Positions 53,678 through 62,227 of a stretch of 64,000 nucleotides of DNA are shown here, piece by piece. The stretch covers positions 1 through 64,000 of the forward strand of contig CAMBTP010000010.1 in NCBI GenBank assembly GCA_945870855.1. The letters run 5' to 3'. The notes beneath the pieces are model-generated. The model was not told the origin of the DNA and did not search any database. It saw only the letters and a program-made list of their open reading frames with translations. The DNA comes from Prosthecobacter debontii. GTDB taxonomy: Bacteria > Verrucomicrobiota > Verrucomicrobiia > Verrucomicrobiales > Akkermansiaceae. Position numbers and translations under genes: made by a program. Position 1 is the stretch's first letter. Each line of letters begins with the position of its first letter.

Positions 53678-54316
53678 TCAGGCTAGCATCAGTTTCACCC
53701 AATCCGCTTCATAGAGTGTGAACTCTCCCTCGCGTAGTTTCTCGGGATTCCTTCTCACATATCTCGCTGCGCGGATCATGTGTTTCCAGTCCCGGATCAT
53801 CGTATCGAAATAATCCTTCTGCCACAGCCTGCCTTCCTGCCCAAGGATCACGTTGATCCTACGCGCGGTATATTTTTTCCATCCGCCCACGACCTTTTCC
53901 AGCGACTCTCCCACCGCCATAGAGAACAGCACATGCGCATGGTTCGGCATGATAACCCATGCGTGCATATCGTAACGGCTCCCGTCCGCGTGTTGGAAGG
54001 AATCCTCTACCACACTCCTGACTTCAGTCCTTTTCAGGACACAGGAACCGTGCCCGTTATCCAGCAGACGCTCGATGCCCATGGTGATAGTTCGGTGGTA
54101 TTCCGTCTCCACCTCCGGCTCCCATGGCTTGGGATGCTCTGCAAGCCATGCGTCGCGCTCCGCCCGCCATTTTATCATGAGTTCCTCCGGTATGGAGTCC
54201 GCCAGGCGCCATGTCAGGAAATACGTTGCTCCCGGTTGTTGCCAGTGCGGTAGCTTCCCGCCGGTTTTGCGGATTTCGATGAATTCGTTGAAAAACGCAT
54301 TGTCGAAATCCTCCAA
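53678..54316 (-). CDS. REP-associated tyrosine transposase (RAYT)
   Basis: 212 residues from a TTG start. Y1/IS200-like fold with HUH motif H126-A-H128 in 'VIMPNHAHVLFS', 'LWQKDYFDTMIRDWKHMIRA', and catalytic tyrosine Y186 in 'ARYVRRNPEKL'. RAYTs nick single-stranded REP sequences and are thought to spread them. It is flanked on both sides by direct copies of the same 71-bp REP pair, a typical REPtron arrangement. Confidence 0.92.
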   Translation of the reverse strand: MEDFDNAFFNEFIEIRKTGGKLPHWQQPGATYFLTWRLADSIPEELMIKWRAERDAWLAEHPKPWEPEVETEYHRTITMGIERLLDNGHGSCVLKRTEVRSVVEDSFQHADGSRYDMHAWVIMPNHAHVLFSMAVGESLEKVVGGWKKYTARRINVILGQEGRLWQKDYFDTMIRDWKHMIRAARYVRRNPEKLREGEFTLYEADWVKLMLA

Positions 54317-54354
54317 AGCCTTGATTTTTTTGAAAGGAAAATCGGAGCAAATAC

Positions 54355-54425
54355 GGAGCCGCGTTGTCCAGAACGCGTGGGCGGCGTGAATCGCGGGTGA
54401 CTCGCGTTCTGGAGAACGCGGCTCC
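54355..54425 (+). repeat. REP pair, family B, copy 2 (5' side of RAYT)
   Basis: 71 bp, same orientation as copy 1 and differing at only two positions (TTGTCC for TTCTCC; TGGG for TGTG). Confidence 0.92.
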
Positions 54426-54506
54426 GCAAAAACGCTTTTGAAAACCTGCTGCTTTTTTACATTTTGGCCCTTGGAACTGAGCTGAAAGAAGAAATCGATA
54501 TCATGA

Positions 54507-56348
54507 TCATTCCACAGTGACGCTTTTTGCGAGGTTTCGTGGTTGGTCGATCTCGCAGCCGCGCAGGTGGGCGACGTGGTAGGAGAAAAGCTGTAAGGCC
54601 ACGGTGGCGGGGATGGTCGCTACAAGTGGATGGGCGCGGGGGATCGCGATGAAATCATCCATGACTTCTTCAGCATCGTGGTCGCCCTCGGTGACGATGC
54701 CGAGGATACGTGCTCCGCGAGCGCGGCATTCCTCGATGTTGCCCAGGGTCTTGTCCTTCGCAGGGCCTTCGCAGGCGACGGCGATCACCGGCGTGCCTTT
54801 CTGAAGCAATGCGATAGGGCCGTGCTTGAGCTCGGCAGCGTGGTATCCCTCCGCGTGGATGTAGGAAATTTCCTTAAGTTTAAGAGCACCCTCAAGTGCC
54901 ACGGGAAACATCGGCCCGCGCCCGATGAAGAATGCGTGTTCGTTGTCCACATAGCGTGCGGCGATCTCGGCGATAGTGTCGTTCTTTTCGATTACGCGTC
55001 GAACTAACTCTGGGATGGACTCGATTTCCCGCGCCAGTTTCAAACCCTCGTCGCGGGAAAATCTGCGCCCGCGCCCGAGTTTCAGCGCCATCATCAGCAG
55101 CACGGAGACCTGGGAGGTGAAGGCCTTTGTCGATGCCACGGAAATCTCTGGACCGGCGTGGAGATAGACACCGCGCCCTGTCTCACGGGCGATGGTAGAG
55201 CCGACGACATTGACGAGACTCATCACGAAAGCGCCCTTCTGTTTCGCTTCCCTCACGGCGGCGAGGGTGTCTGCCGTTTCACCGGACTGGGAGATGGCGA
55301 TGACGAAATCGCGGTTGCCAAGGATGGGATTGCGGTAGCGGAACTCGGCGGCTTGCTGCACTTCCGCATGGATGTCGGCGAGATCTTCGAAGGCGTATTC
55401 ACCGACCATCGCCGCATGCAGCGATGTCCCGCAGCCGACCATCACCACCCGCGAGAGATCCGCCAATTCGCGTTGCGAGGTGCCCATGCCGGCTAATACC
55501 GATGAGCCGAGTTGGAGATCGAGCCGACCGCGGATCGCGTTCGCGAGGGATTCCGGCTGTTCGTGGATTTCCTTGAGCATGAAATGCTCGAAGCCGCCCT
55601 TCTCCGCCGCTGCCGAGTCCAGACCTAGTTCGGCGATTTCGCGTGTCACGGGAACATTGTTGAGGTCGCGGATGTCCACCGCATCCGCAGTGACTATGGC
55701 GATGTCGTTGTCATCGAGATAGATGACCCGTTGGGTGTGGGCGAGGATGGCGGATGCATCCGATGCGATGATCGCCTCGCTGTTGCCCACCCCGATCACG
55801 ATGGGGCTGCCGCGCCGAGCGGTGATGATTTTTCCTGGCTCCTTCGCTGAGATGACCGCGATGCCGAAGGTGCCCTCCACCTGATGCAGCGCGTCGCATA
55901 CGGCTTGGAAAAGATCGCCTTTGTTACAATCACCGATGAGATGGGCGAGGACTTCGGTATCCGTTTCCGAGAGGAAATGATGACCTTTCGTCTCAAGCCG
56001 GGAGCGCAGGGCTCGGTAGTTCTCGATGATGCCATTGTGAACGAGTGCGATGCCGCCGGTTTCATCGAGATGGGGATGAGCGTTGACCTCTGTCGGCGGG
56101 CCGTGGGTGGCCCAGCGGGTGTGGGCGATGCCGGTCGCTGCATTTTGGAATAACTCCGGTGTCCAATCGGTGCGCGCCCTCTCACTAAGGTTCGCCACTT
56201 TTCCGGCGGCCTTGGAGACGCGCACATTGTCGCCATCTAACAGGGCAAGTCCTGCCGAGTCATAACCGCGGTATTCGAGCCGTTTCAATCCGCCGATCAG
56301 CACCGATGCTGCGTTTGCTTTTCCTATGTATCCTACGATTCCACACAT
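54507..56348 (-). CDS. glmS: Glutamine-fructose-6-phosphate aminotransferase
   Basis: 613 residues, usual length. Catalytic Cys2 in 'MCGIVGYIGKANAASVLIGG', glutaminase domain to about 220 ('GIAHTRWATHGPPTEVNAHP'), then two SIS domains ('MVGCGTSLHAAMVGEYAFED', 'IAISQSGETADTLAAVREAK', 'HAEGYHAAELKHGPIALLQK') and the ending 'NLAKSVTVE'. It makes glucosamine-6-phosphate for peptidoglycan and LPS. It is last in a glmM-acyltransferase-glmS operon, 14 bp after the acyltransferase. Confidence 0.96.
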   Translation of the reverse strand: MCGIVGYIGKANAASVLIGGLKRLEYRGYDSAGLALLDGDNVRVSKAAGKVANLSERARTDWTPELFQNAATGIAHTRWATHGPPTEVNAHPHLDETGGIALVHNGIIENYRALRSRLETKGHHFLSETDTEVLAHLIGDCNKGDLFQAVCDALHQVEGTFGIAVISAKEPGKIITARRGSPIVIGVGNSEAIIASDASAILAHTQRVIYLDDNDIAIVTADAVDIRDLNNVPVTREIAELGLDSAAAEKGGFEHFMLKEIHEQPESLANAIRGRLDLQLGSSVLAGMGTSQRELADLSRVVMVGCGTSLHAAMVGEYAFEDLADIHAEVQQAAEFRYRNPILGNRDFVIAISQSGETADTLAAVREAKQKGAFVMSLVNVVGSTIARETGRGVYLHAGPEISVASTKAFTSQVSVLLMMALKLGRGRRFSRDEGLKLAREIESIPELVRRVIEKNDTIAEIAARYVDNEHAFFIGRGPMFPVALEGALKLKEISYIHAEGYHAAELKHGPIALLQKGTPVIAVACEGPAKDKTLGNIEECRARGARILGIVTEGDHDAEEVMDDFIAIPRAHPLVATIPATVALQLFSYHVAHLRGCEIDQPRNLAKSVTVE

Positions 56349-56362
56349 GATGTTAAATTGTT

Positions 56363-57037
56363 TTAAGCTTGAATGTCTTTTCTTACCACATCGCCGGGCA
56401 GGGTAAACAGGCCGGGGCCGATTTTTCTGCCCGGATAAACCAGCGTGCCAATGCCGGTGTGCACGCCGTCGCCAATGACCGTTCCGAACTTCCTACGACC
56501 GGTATCGACCAGTTCCTTGCCGACGCGCGAGATGTGGTTGCCGCCGTCGTGGCGGAAGTTAGAAACGATGGTGCCCGCGCCGAGGTTCACGTTTGCGCCG
56601 AGGATCGAATCGCCGACGTAAGAGAGGTGACCCACGTTCGAGCCGCTGAGGATGAGGCTGTTTTTGATCTCGACGGATTGGCCGATGTGGCAGTTGTCAC
56701 CGATGCTAGTAGAGCCACGCACATAGCAGTTGGGGCCGATCTTGCAGCCCTCGCCGATGACGACATTGCCCTCGATGTAAACGCCCGGCAGAATACGTGA
56801 GCCTTTGCCTAGCTTCAGCTTGCCCTCGATCACGGCAGCGGGATGGACTTCGCCGGAAATTTCATCTTCCCACACAGCCATGATCCGCTCCTGGATTGCT
56901 AGCAGATCCCAGGGGTAACGGCAGGCGGAGATCATTGCGTGCAGTTCATCATCCGCCGTTTCCAGCCACTCCGAGAGCGGGCGGTTTGCTACTGGAAAGT
57001 CGCCGGTGATCGTCAATGGCCAGTTGTCCTCGTTCAT
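56363..57037 (-). CDS. GlmU-like left-handed beta-helix acyltransferase
   Basis: 224 residues from the ATG at 57037, overlapping glmM by 4 bp. The N-terminus is helical; residues about 65-215 form hexapeptide repeats ('VHPAAVIEGKLKLGKGSRIL', 'GSNVGHLSYVGDSILGANVN'). The 'VGHLSYVGDS' and 'TIVSNFRHDGG' segments recall the acetyltransferase half of GlmU. Its place between glmM and glmS supports acetylation of glucosamine-1-phosphate, with uridylylation done by another protein. Confidence 0.85.
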   Translation of the reverse strand: MNEDNWPLTITGDFPVANRPLSEWLETADDELHAMISACRYPWDLLAIQERIMAVWEDEISGEVHPAAVIEGKLKLGKGSRILPGVYIEGNVVIGEGCKIGPNCYVRGSTSIGDNCHIGQSVEIKNSLILSGSNVGHLSYVGDSILGANVNLGAGTIVSNFRHDGGNHISRVGKELVDTGRRKFGTVIGDGVHTGIGTLVYPGRKIGPGLFTLPGDVVRKDIQA

Positions 57038-58395
57038 CCAATTTCCTCCGTGATCGTGTTCCTGAATTGATCGATCCAATGATCCACCGTATCCGCGTCG
57101 CGGTGCTCGACGAGTATGCGGATCTTGTTCTCCGTGCCCGAGTAGCGGACGAGCTGACGGCCATTTTTTCCGAACGCATTTTTAGCTGCGGAAATGAGCG
57201 CCGTCAGTTTCGGGAGAGCGCTGATGGGAGTTTTCTCGCGCACTGGCAGATTGAGTAGGGTGCTCGGATACTCCGTCATCACGGCGGCCAGCTCCGCGAG
57301 AGTTTGTCCGGTCGATTTCATCATCCGGCACACTTGCAGCGCGCTGACTATACCGTCGCCCGTCGTCGCGTGATCTGCGAAAATTAGGTGTCCCGAGTTC
57401 TCGCCGCCGAAAACGATTTCTTTCTCTCGCATCAATTCCAGGACCATGCGATCGCCAACGCCGGCGCGGAAAACGGAAATCCCTTCGCGCCGGAGCGCCT
57501 CATCCATGCCGAGGTTACTCATCACGGTCGCGACCATCGCATCGCCTTGTAACTTACCTGATCGCTTCAGGGAGATTGCACACATCGCCATCACGCGGTC
57601 GCCGCTTAGGACGTTTCCGGAGGCATCGGTGAAAATCACGCGGTCGGCGTCGCCATCAAGCGAGATCCCGAAATCAGCACCGGATTGTTTCACCAATTCG
57701 CCCGCCTTGGCGGCATAAAGTGCGCCGCAGCTTTCGTTGATGTTGCGTCCATCGGGAGTCACCGCCATCACGATCACCTCCGCGCCGAGTTCTCTGAAAA
57801 TTTGCGGTGCGATCTCGAAGCCCGAGCCGTTGCCTGCGTCCACCACTATTTTCAACCCGCTGAGATCCATCCCTCCGATACTGGCTTTCGCGCGATCCGC
57901 GTATTGCCGCAGCCCTTGCGGAAAATTCTCATCACTGCCCTTTGCAGAACTCTCTGAGATCCACTCCTCGGAAAGCAATAAAGCCTCAATTTCCGCTTCC
58001 ATCGCTTCGGAAAGTTTGAAACCACCCGCACCGAATACTTTCATTCCGTTGTCGGTATAGGGATTGTGGGAGGCGGTCAGCATAACCCCGGCGACGGCGG
58101 CCATTTCCTGCACTAGCAAAGCTACGGCGGGAGTCGGCACAACACCCAGCCGAATCACCTGGGCACCTGCATCAAGCAGCCCGGCCACTAATCCCTGCTC
58201 CAGCATTCCGCCGGATTCCCGAGTGTCGCGGCCAATAAGCACTCGCGCGCCGGTTTTACTGCCAAACACCTTCATTACCGCCCGTCCTAGCAGCTCCGCT
58301 ATTCGTGCGTTGACCGGATACTCGTTCGCCCTCCCCCTGATTCCATCCGTGCCAAAAAGCTTTGCCATCTCAGTAGAGAAATCTTTTCCATCCAT
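57034..58395 (-). CDS. glmM: Phosphoglucosamine mutase
   Basis: 453 residues; the conventional GlmM start 'MAKLFGTDGIRGRANEYPVN' is ten residues in, so 58368 is an alternative start. The phosphoserine loop is 'MLTASHNPYTDNGMKVFG', metal loop 'ISLDGDADRVIFTDASG', sugar loop 'FGGENSGHLIFADHATTGDG', and phosphate-binding 'RYSGTENKIRILVE'. It converts glucosamine-6-phosphate to glucosamine-1-phosphate. First gene of the amino-sugar operon. Confidence 0.95.
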   Translation of the reverse strand: MDGKDFSTEMAKLFGTDGIRGRANEYPVNARIAELLGRAVMKVFGSKTGARVLIGRDTRESGGMLEQGLVAGLLDAGAQVIRLGVVPTPAVALLVQEMAAVAGVMLTASHNPYTDNGMKVFGAGGFKLSEAMEAEIEALLLSEEWISESSAKGSDENFPQGLRQYADRAKASIGGMDLSGLKIVVDAGNGSGFEIAPQIFRELGAEVIVMAVTPDGRNINESCGALYAAKAGELVKQSGADFGISLDGDADRVIFTDASGNVLSGDRVMAMCAISLKRSGKLQGDAMVATVMSNLGMDEALRREGISVFRAGVGDRMVLELMREKEIVFGGENSGHLIFADHATTGDGIVSALQVCRMMKSTGQTLAELAAVMTEYPSTLLNLPVREKTPISALPKLTALISAAKNAFGKNGRQLVRYSGTENKIRILVEHRDADTVDHWIDQFRNTITEEIG

Positions 58396-58504
58396 AGCTT
58401 ACGGACAAGGCGTAAATACACGATTTTTGTCACACAAAAAACGCGGTTTTTTTCTTCTCTCGCCAAACATGTATTCCAAAAGTAAAAAAGTTTAAGTCCT
58501 TCTT

Positions 58505-59482
58505 ATGAGCACAGATTCATCGAACTCCAGCCCCGATCCGAAGATCGACAGCAACATTTCCAAAATGGTCGATAACTCGTCCGAGAGGGATTTCTGGGAT
58601 ATTGATTTAGGCGAAGAGGACATCGCAATTCCTTCAGAAGGGATTCTGCGTAATCCAGTCCAACTCCCCGCCCAGCGCAATGCCGTATCAAATGGCAAAA
58701 CGACAAATCCCCCCGAGCAAAGCCCCCATTCAACAGAGCCAGCAGAACTGACCGAGCTTGAGCCGAAATTCGAAGAGCCTGCCAAGCCTGGTAAAGATCA
58801 AGTTACGGAGACTGCTGCGGAGACGGAAGATGATATCTTCAAAGACCTCTCGACTACGGAGCAAGAGATTTCCGCAAAGGAATCGGAAGAATTCGAAAAT
58901 GTCGCGGAGGAGAAGGTAGATCAGAAGCCCATTTCGATCATTTCCACCATCTCCTCCTTGTCCAAGATTGAGAAAATCGCGATCTCATCACTATGCGTGG
59001 TTCTCGGGTTTGGCGCGATCCTGACCTTGATCCATTTTACTAACTACGTTCCGACACGCACGCTCGTCGGCGATGTGATCAATTTTCCAGTGTCAGGAAA
59101 AATCGTAAAGATCACGGCAGCTAGCACCTATTGGCGGAAGCCGGTTAGGACAGGTGAAAATGCAGATGTCGTCGAGTGGGATACCCAGCTTATCCCGGAA
59201 TTGAAACTCAGCCTCAGTTCGAAGTCGGGCGCGATCCGGGTGTTTTTCCGTAATGAGGAAGGCGTCATGGTGGGCGATGGCATCACTCGCACCGTGGAGG
59301 GAAACACAGAGATCACGGTAGCATCAACGGCGGGCTTCGAGAATATGGGAATGCATACGGCTTATCGCACAGGGGATTCCAATCGATGGGTTGTGCAGGT
59401 TTTTGAAGCGCCAGATGCGACGTCTCCACGGGAAAAATTATGCAAGGTTCTTGAGATGGATATTGCCACTCAGATCCGCTGA
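58505..59482 (+). CDS. Single-pass membrane protein of unknown function
   Basis: 325 residues. A very acidic, Ser/Pro/Glu-rich cytoplasmic N-terminus (about 1-155) leads to one membrane helix (about 160-183, 'IAISSLCVVLGFGAILTLIH') and a periplasmic beta-rich domain ('VINFPVSGKIVKITAASTYW', 'WVVQVFEAPDATSP'). No family is recognised. It is divergent from glmM with a 110-bp intergenic region and upstream of hemQ. Confidence 0.75.
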   Translation: MSTDSSNSSPDPKIDSNISKMVDNSSERDFWDIDLGEEDIAIPSEGILRNPVQLPAQRNAVSNGKTTNPPEQSPHSTEPAELTELEPKFEEPAKPGKDQVTETAAETEDDIFKDLSTTEQEISAKESEEFENVAEEKVDQKPISIISTISSLSKIEKIAISSLCVVLGFGAILTLIHFTNYVPTRTLVGDVINFPVSGKIVKITAASTYWRKPVRTGENADVVEWDTQLIPELKLSLSSKSGAIRVFFRNEEGVMVGDGITRTVEGNTEITVASTAGFENMGMHTAYRTGDSNRWVVQVFEAPDATSPREKLCKVLEMDIATQIR

Positions 59483-59540
59483 TCTGTCGGTAACGCGAAT
59501 TGTGGTTTGAAGTTTTCTGCGAGGGGTTTAGAACCCATTC

Positions 59541-60338
59541 ATGTCCCCACTCATCCCGAAAGAAGGCTGGCACGTCCTCCACCTTTTCTACCACATCGAT
59601 CACTCGCAATGGTCTCTTTTTTCCGAGGATGAACAGCGCCAAGCGAAAGTTCGCCTCACTGAATTGATCCAGGAAATCCGAGCCACGCCGGACACCCAGC
59701 TTCTCACGTTTTCCATCGTCTCGCCCAAGGGCGACCTCGGATTCATGCTGCTGACTCCGGATCTGCACGTCGCGAATTTCTTTGAGAAACAGCTCACGCT
59801 CTCCCTCGGCCCGGAGATCCTGACGCCCTCTTATTCCTATTTCTCGCTCACCGAGCCTTCCGAATATACCATGACCCGCGAGCAATTTATCGAAGAGGAA
59901 AAGCTCACGCCCGGCACCCCGGAGGCCGATGAAAAGCTCGCGGAGTTCGATAAACGAATGACGCACTACCGCTCCTACCGCATCTATCCACAGCTTCCCG
60001 ATTGGCCGGTCGTTTGTTTCTACCCGATGTCGAAGCGCCGCTCCGGCACCGACAACTGGTATTCCCTCGATTACGAAGCCCGCCGCGCATTGATGGCGGG
60101 GCACGCCCGTGTCGGCCGCACCTACTCGGGTCGCATCCTCCAGCTCATCACCGGCTCTACTGGCCTCGACGAGCATGAGTGGGGCGTCACGCTGCTTTCC
60201 AAGACCACCGAAGACATCAAGGCTATCGTCTATGAAATGCGCTTCGACGAGGTCTCCGCGCGCTACGCCGAGTTCGGCGATTTCTACATCTGCCTCCAGC
60301 TTCCGCTCGCCGAGCTTTTCAAGCGGCTCTGCCTCTAA
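59541..60338 (+). CDS. hemQ: Coproheme decarboxylase (HemQ/ChdC, chlorite-dismutase family)
   Basis: 265 residues. Family features include 'WHVLHLFYHIDHSQWSLFSE', 'VVCFYPMSKRRSGTDNWYSL', 'TGSTGLDEHEWGVTLLSKTT' and 'MRFDEVSARYAEFGDFYICL'. The histidine-free distal pocket of HemQ-type proteins fits, as opposed to true chlorite dismutase with its distal arginine motif. It converts coproheme to heme b. It lies 6 bp before the holB-like gene. Confidence 0.9.
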   Translation: MSPLIPKEGWHVLHLFYHIDHSQWSLFSEDEQRQAKVRLTELIQEIRATPDTQLLTFSIVSPKGDLGFMLLTPDLHVANFFEKQLTLSLGPEILTPSYSYFSLTEPSEYTMTREQFIEEEKLTPGTPEADEKLAEFDKRMTHYRSYRIYPQLPDWPVVCFYPMSKRRSGTDNWYSLDYEARRALMAGHARVGRTYSGRILQLITGSTGLDEHEWGVTLLSKTTEDIKAIVYEMRFDEVSARYAEFGDFYICLQLPLAELFKRLCL

Positions 60339-60344
60339 AACGCC

Positions 60345-61355
60345 ATGTCGCAGTCCGCCGAAAAAGCCTTCGAACTCATTAGCGCCGCCCATGGCAGGGG
60401 GCGGCTCGCCCACGCATTCCTCGTTTCCGGTGCACTGGGCTGTGGGAAAGAGAACCTCGCCTCGCGCCTCGTTTCCTTGGTTAACAACTCGGGCGAAAGC
60501 GGCGGCATGGATCTCTTTGGTGAGCCGGTTGTGGAAAAAGTTTTGCCGCTCGATGAACAGGAAGGCGGCTGGGTGCGCATCATCCGCCCGCGCTCGAAAT
60601 CACGGCGCATTTCCGTTACTGAAATTCGCGATCTCGAGCACACCCTCCATCTCGCAGCTCCCAGAGGCATGACCAAAGTGGGAGTGATCGTAGATGCCGA
60701 CCGCATGAACGAGCAGGCCGAGAACGCGTTTCTCAAAACCCTTGAGGAACCCCCGAACGGCACTCTACTACTACTACTCAGCACCCGCCCGCAGCGGCTT
60801 CTGCCGACTATCCTTTCCCGCTGCGTGCAGGTAAAACTAACAGGAGGAAGCCCCCTCGGTGCAGACGGCGGTGACGAACTCGTCGCCGCCCTTGGCAAGG
60901 CCGCCGCACGAGGTTTCGGCAGCCCCATCGCCGCGCTCCACATGAAATCCGTGTTCACCGATTTCCTCGCCGTGAAACGTGAGGAGGTCGAAGCTGCCGC
61001 AAAATTGGCGACAAAGGAAGAAATCTCTGCCTATCGCGATGGCACCGATGGCTCATGGCTCAAGGAACGTGAGGATTTCCACAAAGCCGCCGCCGAGGCC
61101 GACTACCTCGATGCCCGCAACCGCTACCTCGATGTGATCCTTGCCTGGCTCGCCGACCTCATCCGCATCAAGACCGGATCCGGCGGCCTCGATTTTCCGG
61201 AGTCCGCGCCTCTGTTAGAAAAAATCGCCGAGACGGAAAGCGTATTCCGCATTTGTACGCGCCTTGAAGCCCTCGAAAAGCTGCGTCAGACGCTGGAGAC
61301 CAACGCCTCGGAGCCGCTTGCACTTGAGGTCGGATTCCTCAAGGCTTTCGCCTAA
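60345..61355 (+). CDS. holB: DNA polymerase III delta-prime-like clamp-loader subunit
   Basis: 336 residues, AAA+ clamp-loader fold. 'LAHAFLVSGALGCGKENLAS' is a degenerate Walker A (GKE in place of GKT), as expected for a delta-prime subunit that does not hydrolyse ATP. Other signatures are 'SVTEIRDLEHTLHLAAPRGM', 'NAFLKTLEEPPNGTLLLLLS' and 'LPTILSRCVQVKL' (SRC motif). It is coupled to hemQ by position only. Confidence 0.88.
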   Translation: MSQSAEKAFELISAAHGRGRLAHAFLVSGALGCGKENLASRLVSLVNNSGESGGMDLFGEPVVEKVLPLDEQEGGWVRIIRPRSKSRRISVTEIRDLEHTLHLAAPRGMTKVGVIVDADRMNEQAENAFLKTLEEPPNGTLLLLLSTRPQRLLPTILSRCVQVKLTGGSPLGADGGDELVAALGKAAARGFGSPIAALHMKSVFTDFLAVKREEVEAAAKLATKEEISAYRDGTDGSWLKEREDFHKAAAEADYLDARNRYLDVILAWLADLIRIKTGSGGLDFPESAPLLEKIAETESVFRICTRLEALEKLRQTLETNASEPLALEVGFLKAFA

Positions 61356-61549
61356 AACTCGCCATCCTAGTTTGCAGCGGACTTAGCCTCACTGCTGACC
61401 GATTCGAGAAGTATCTCAAAGCCAACAAGCTAATTGCCTGAGCCAAAGGTCATCCGCACAATACTTTTACCATCAGTCGAAAATAAAAGCGCCCCCCTGC
61501 AACCATCCGGACTTGACCGCAACCCGCTGCCCGCGCTCCCTCCTACGTA

Positions 61550-62200
61550 GTGAACTTTTTTATCACAGGAACCGACACCGCCGTTGGCAAGACATACCTC
61601 ACCCGGCTGATGATAGCATCTCTCCGTGCTGAAGGGCGTGACGCCTACGGCTTCAAGCCCATCTCGTGTGGCGACCGTGACGATGGGCGCATGCTTGCCG
61701 AGATTTCAGGGAATCTTCCCATCGACGTGGCTAATCCTCTCCACTTCGCCTCACCCGTCGCTCCCTACGTTGCTGCGCTGCTGGAAAATAAATCCATCGA
61801 TCCCGCAGTTCTCGTGGAGTCCTACCAGAAATTTTCCGAAGACAAGGAGATCGTTCTCGTCGAGGGCGCGGGTGGCTGGGAGGTCCCCATCACCGAGAAC
61901 TATTTCATTTCCGATCTCGCGAAGGATCTCGGCCTGCCCGTCATACTCGTCGCCGCAAATCGCCTCGGTGCGCTTAACCACATTCTCCTCACCCTCGCCG
62001 CCATCGAGGCGAAAGGCCTCACCTGCGCCGGGATCATCCTCAACCAGCTTGAGGACGAAATGGACACCCCGATGATCACCAACAAAGGCATCCTCGCCTC
62101 ACTCACCGACATTCCCGTCCTCGACCACATCATCCACAACCAGGATTTCCTCTCCCCCGAACTCATGGATCTGCTCATGGGTCATCCCGCTCTTCCTTGA
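61550..62200 (+). CDS. bioD: Dethiobiotin synthetase
   Basis: 216 residues with a GTG start. P-loop 'FITGTDTAVGKTYLTRLMIA', 'GFKPISCGDRDDGRML', 'LVEGAGGWEVPITENYFISD' and 'VAANRLGALNHILLTLAAIE' are typical BioD. It closes the ureido ring of dethiobiotin from diaminopelargonate. No other bio genes are in the window. Confidence 0.93.
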   Translation: MNFFITGTDTAVGKTYLTRLMIASLRAEGRDAYGFKPISCGDRDDGRMLAEISGNLPIDVANPLHFASPVAPYVAALLENKSIDPAVLVESYQKFSEDKEIVLVEGAGGWEVPITENYFISDLAKDLGLPVILVAANRLGALNHILLTLAAIEAKGLTCAGIILNQLEDEMDTPMITNKGILASLTDIPVLDHIIHNQDFLSPELMDLLMGHPALP

Positions 62201-62227
62201 GGTTTAAAGTTTAAAAATTAAAGTTTC

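Noticed and set aside
53593-54430. Possible CRISPR array from the regularly repeated 71-bp units
   Set aside because: Only two units, each an inverted pair, separated by a transposase gene; no spacers or cas genes.
60345-61355. Degenerate Walker A (GKE) in the clamp-loader gene as a sign of inactivation
   Set aside because: Delta-prime subunits are not expected to hydrolyse ATP, so this is normal for the family.
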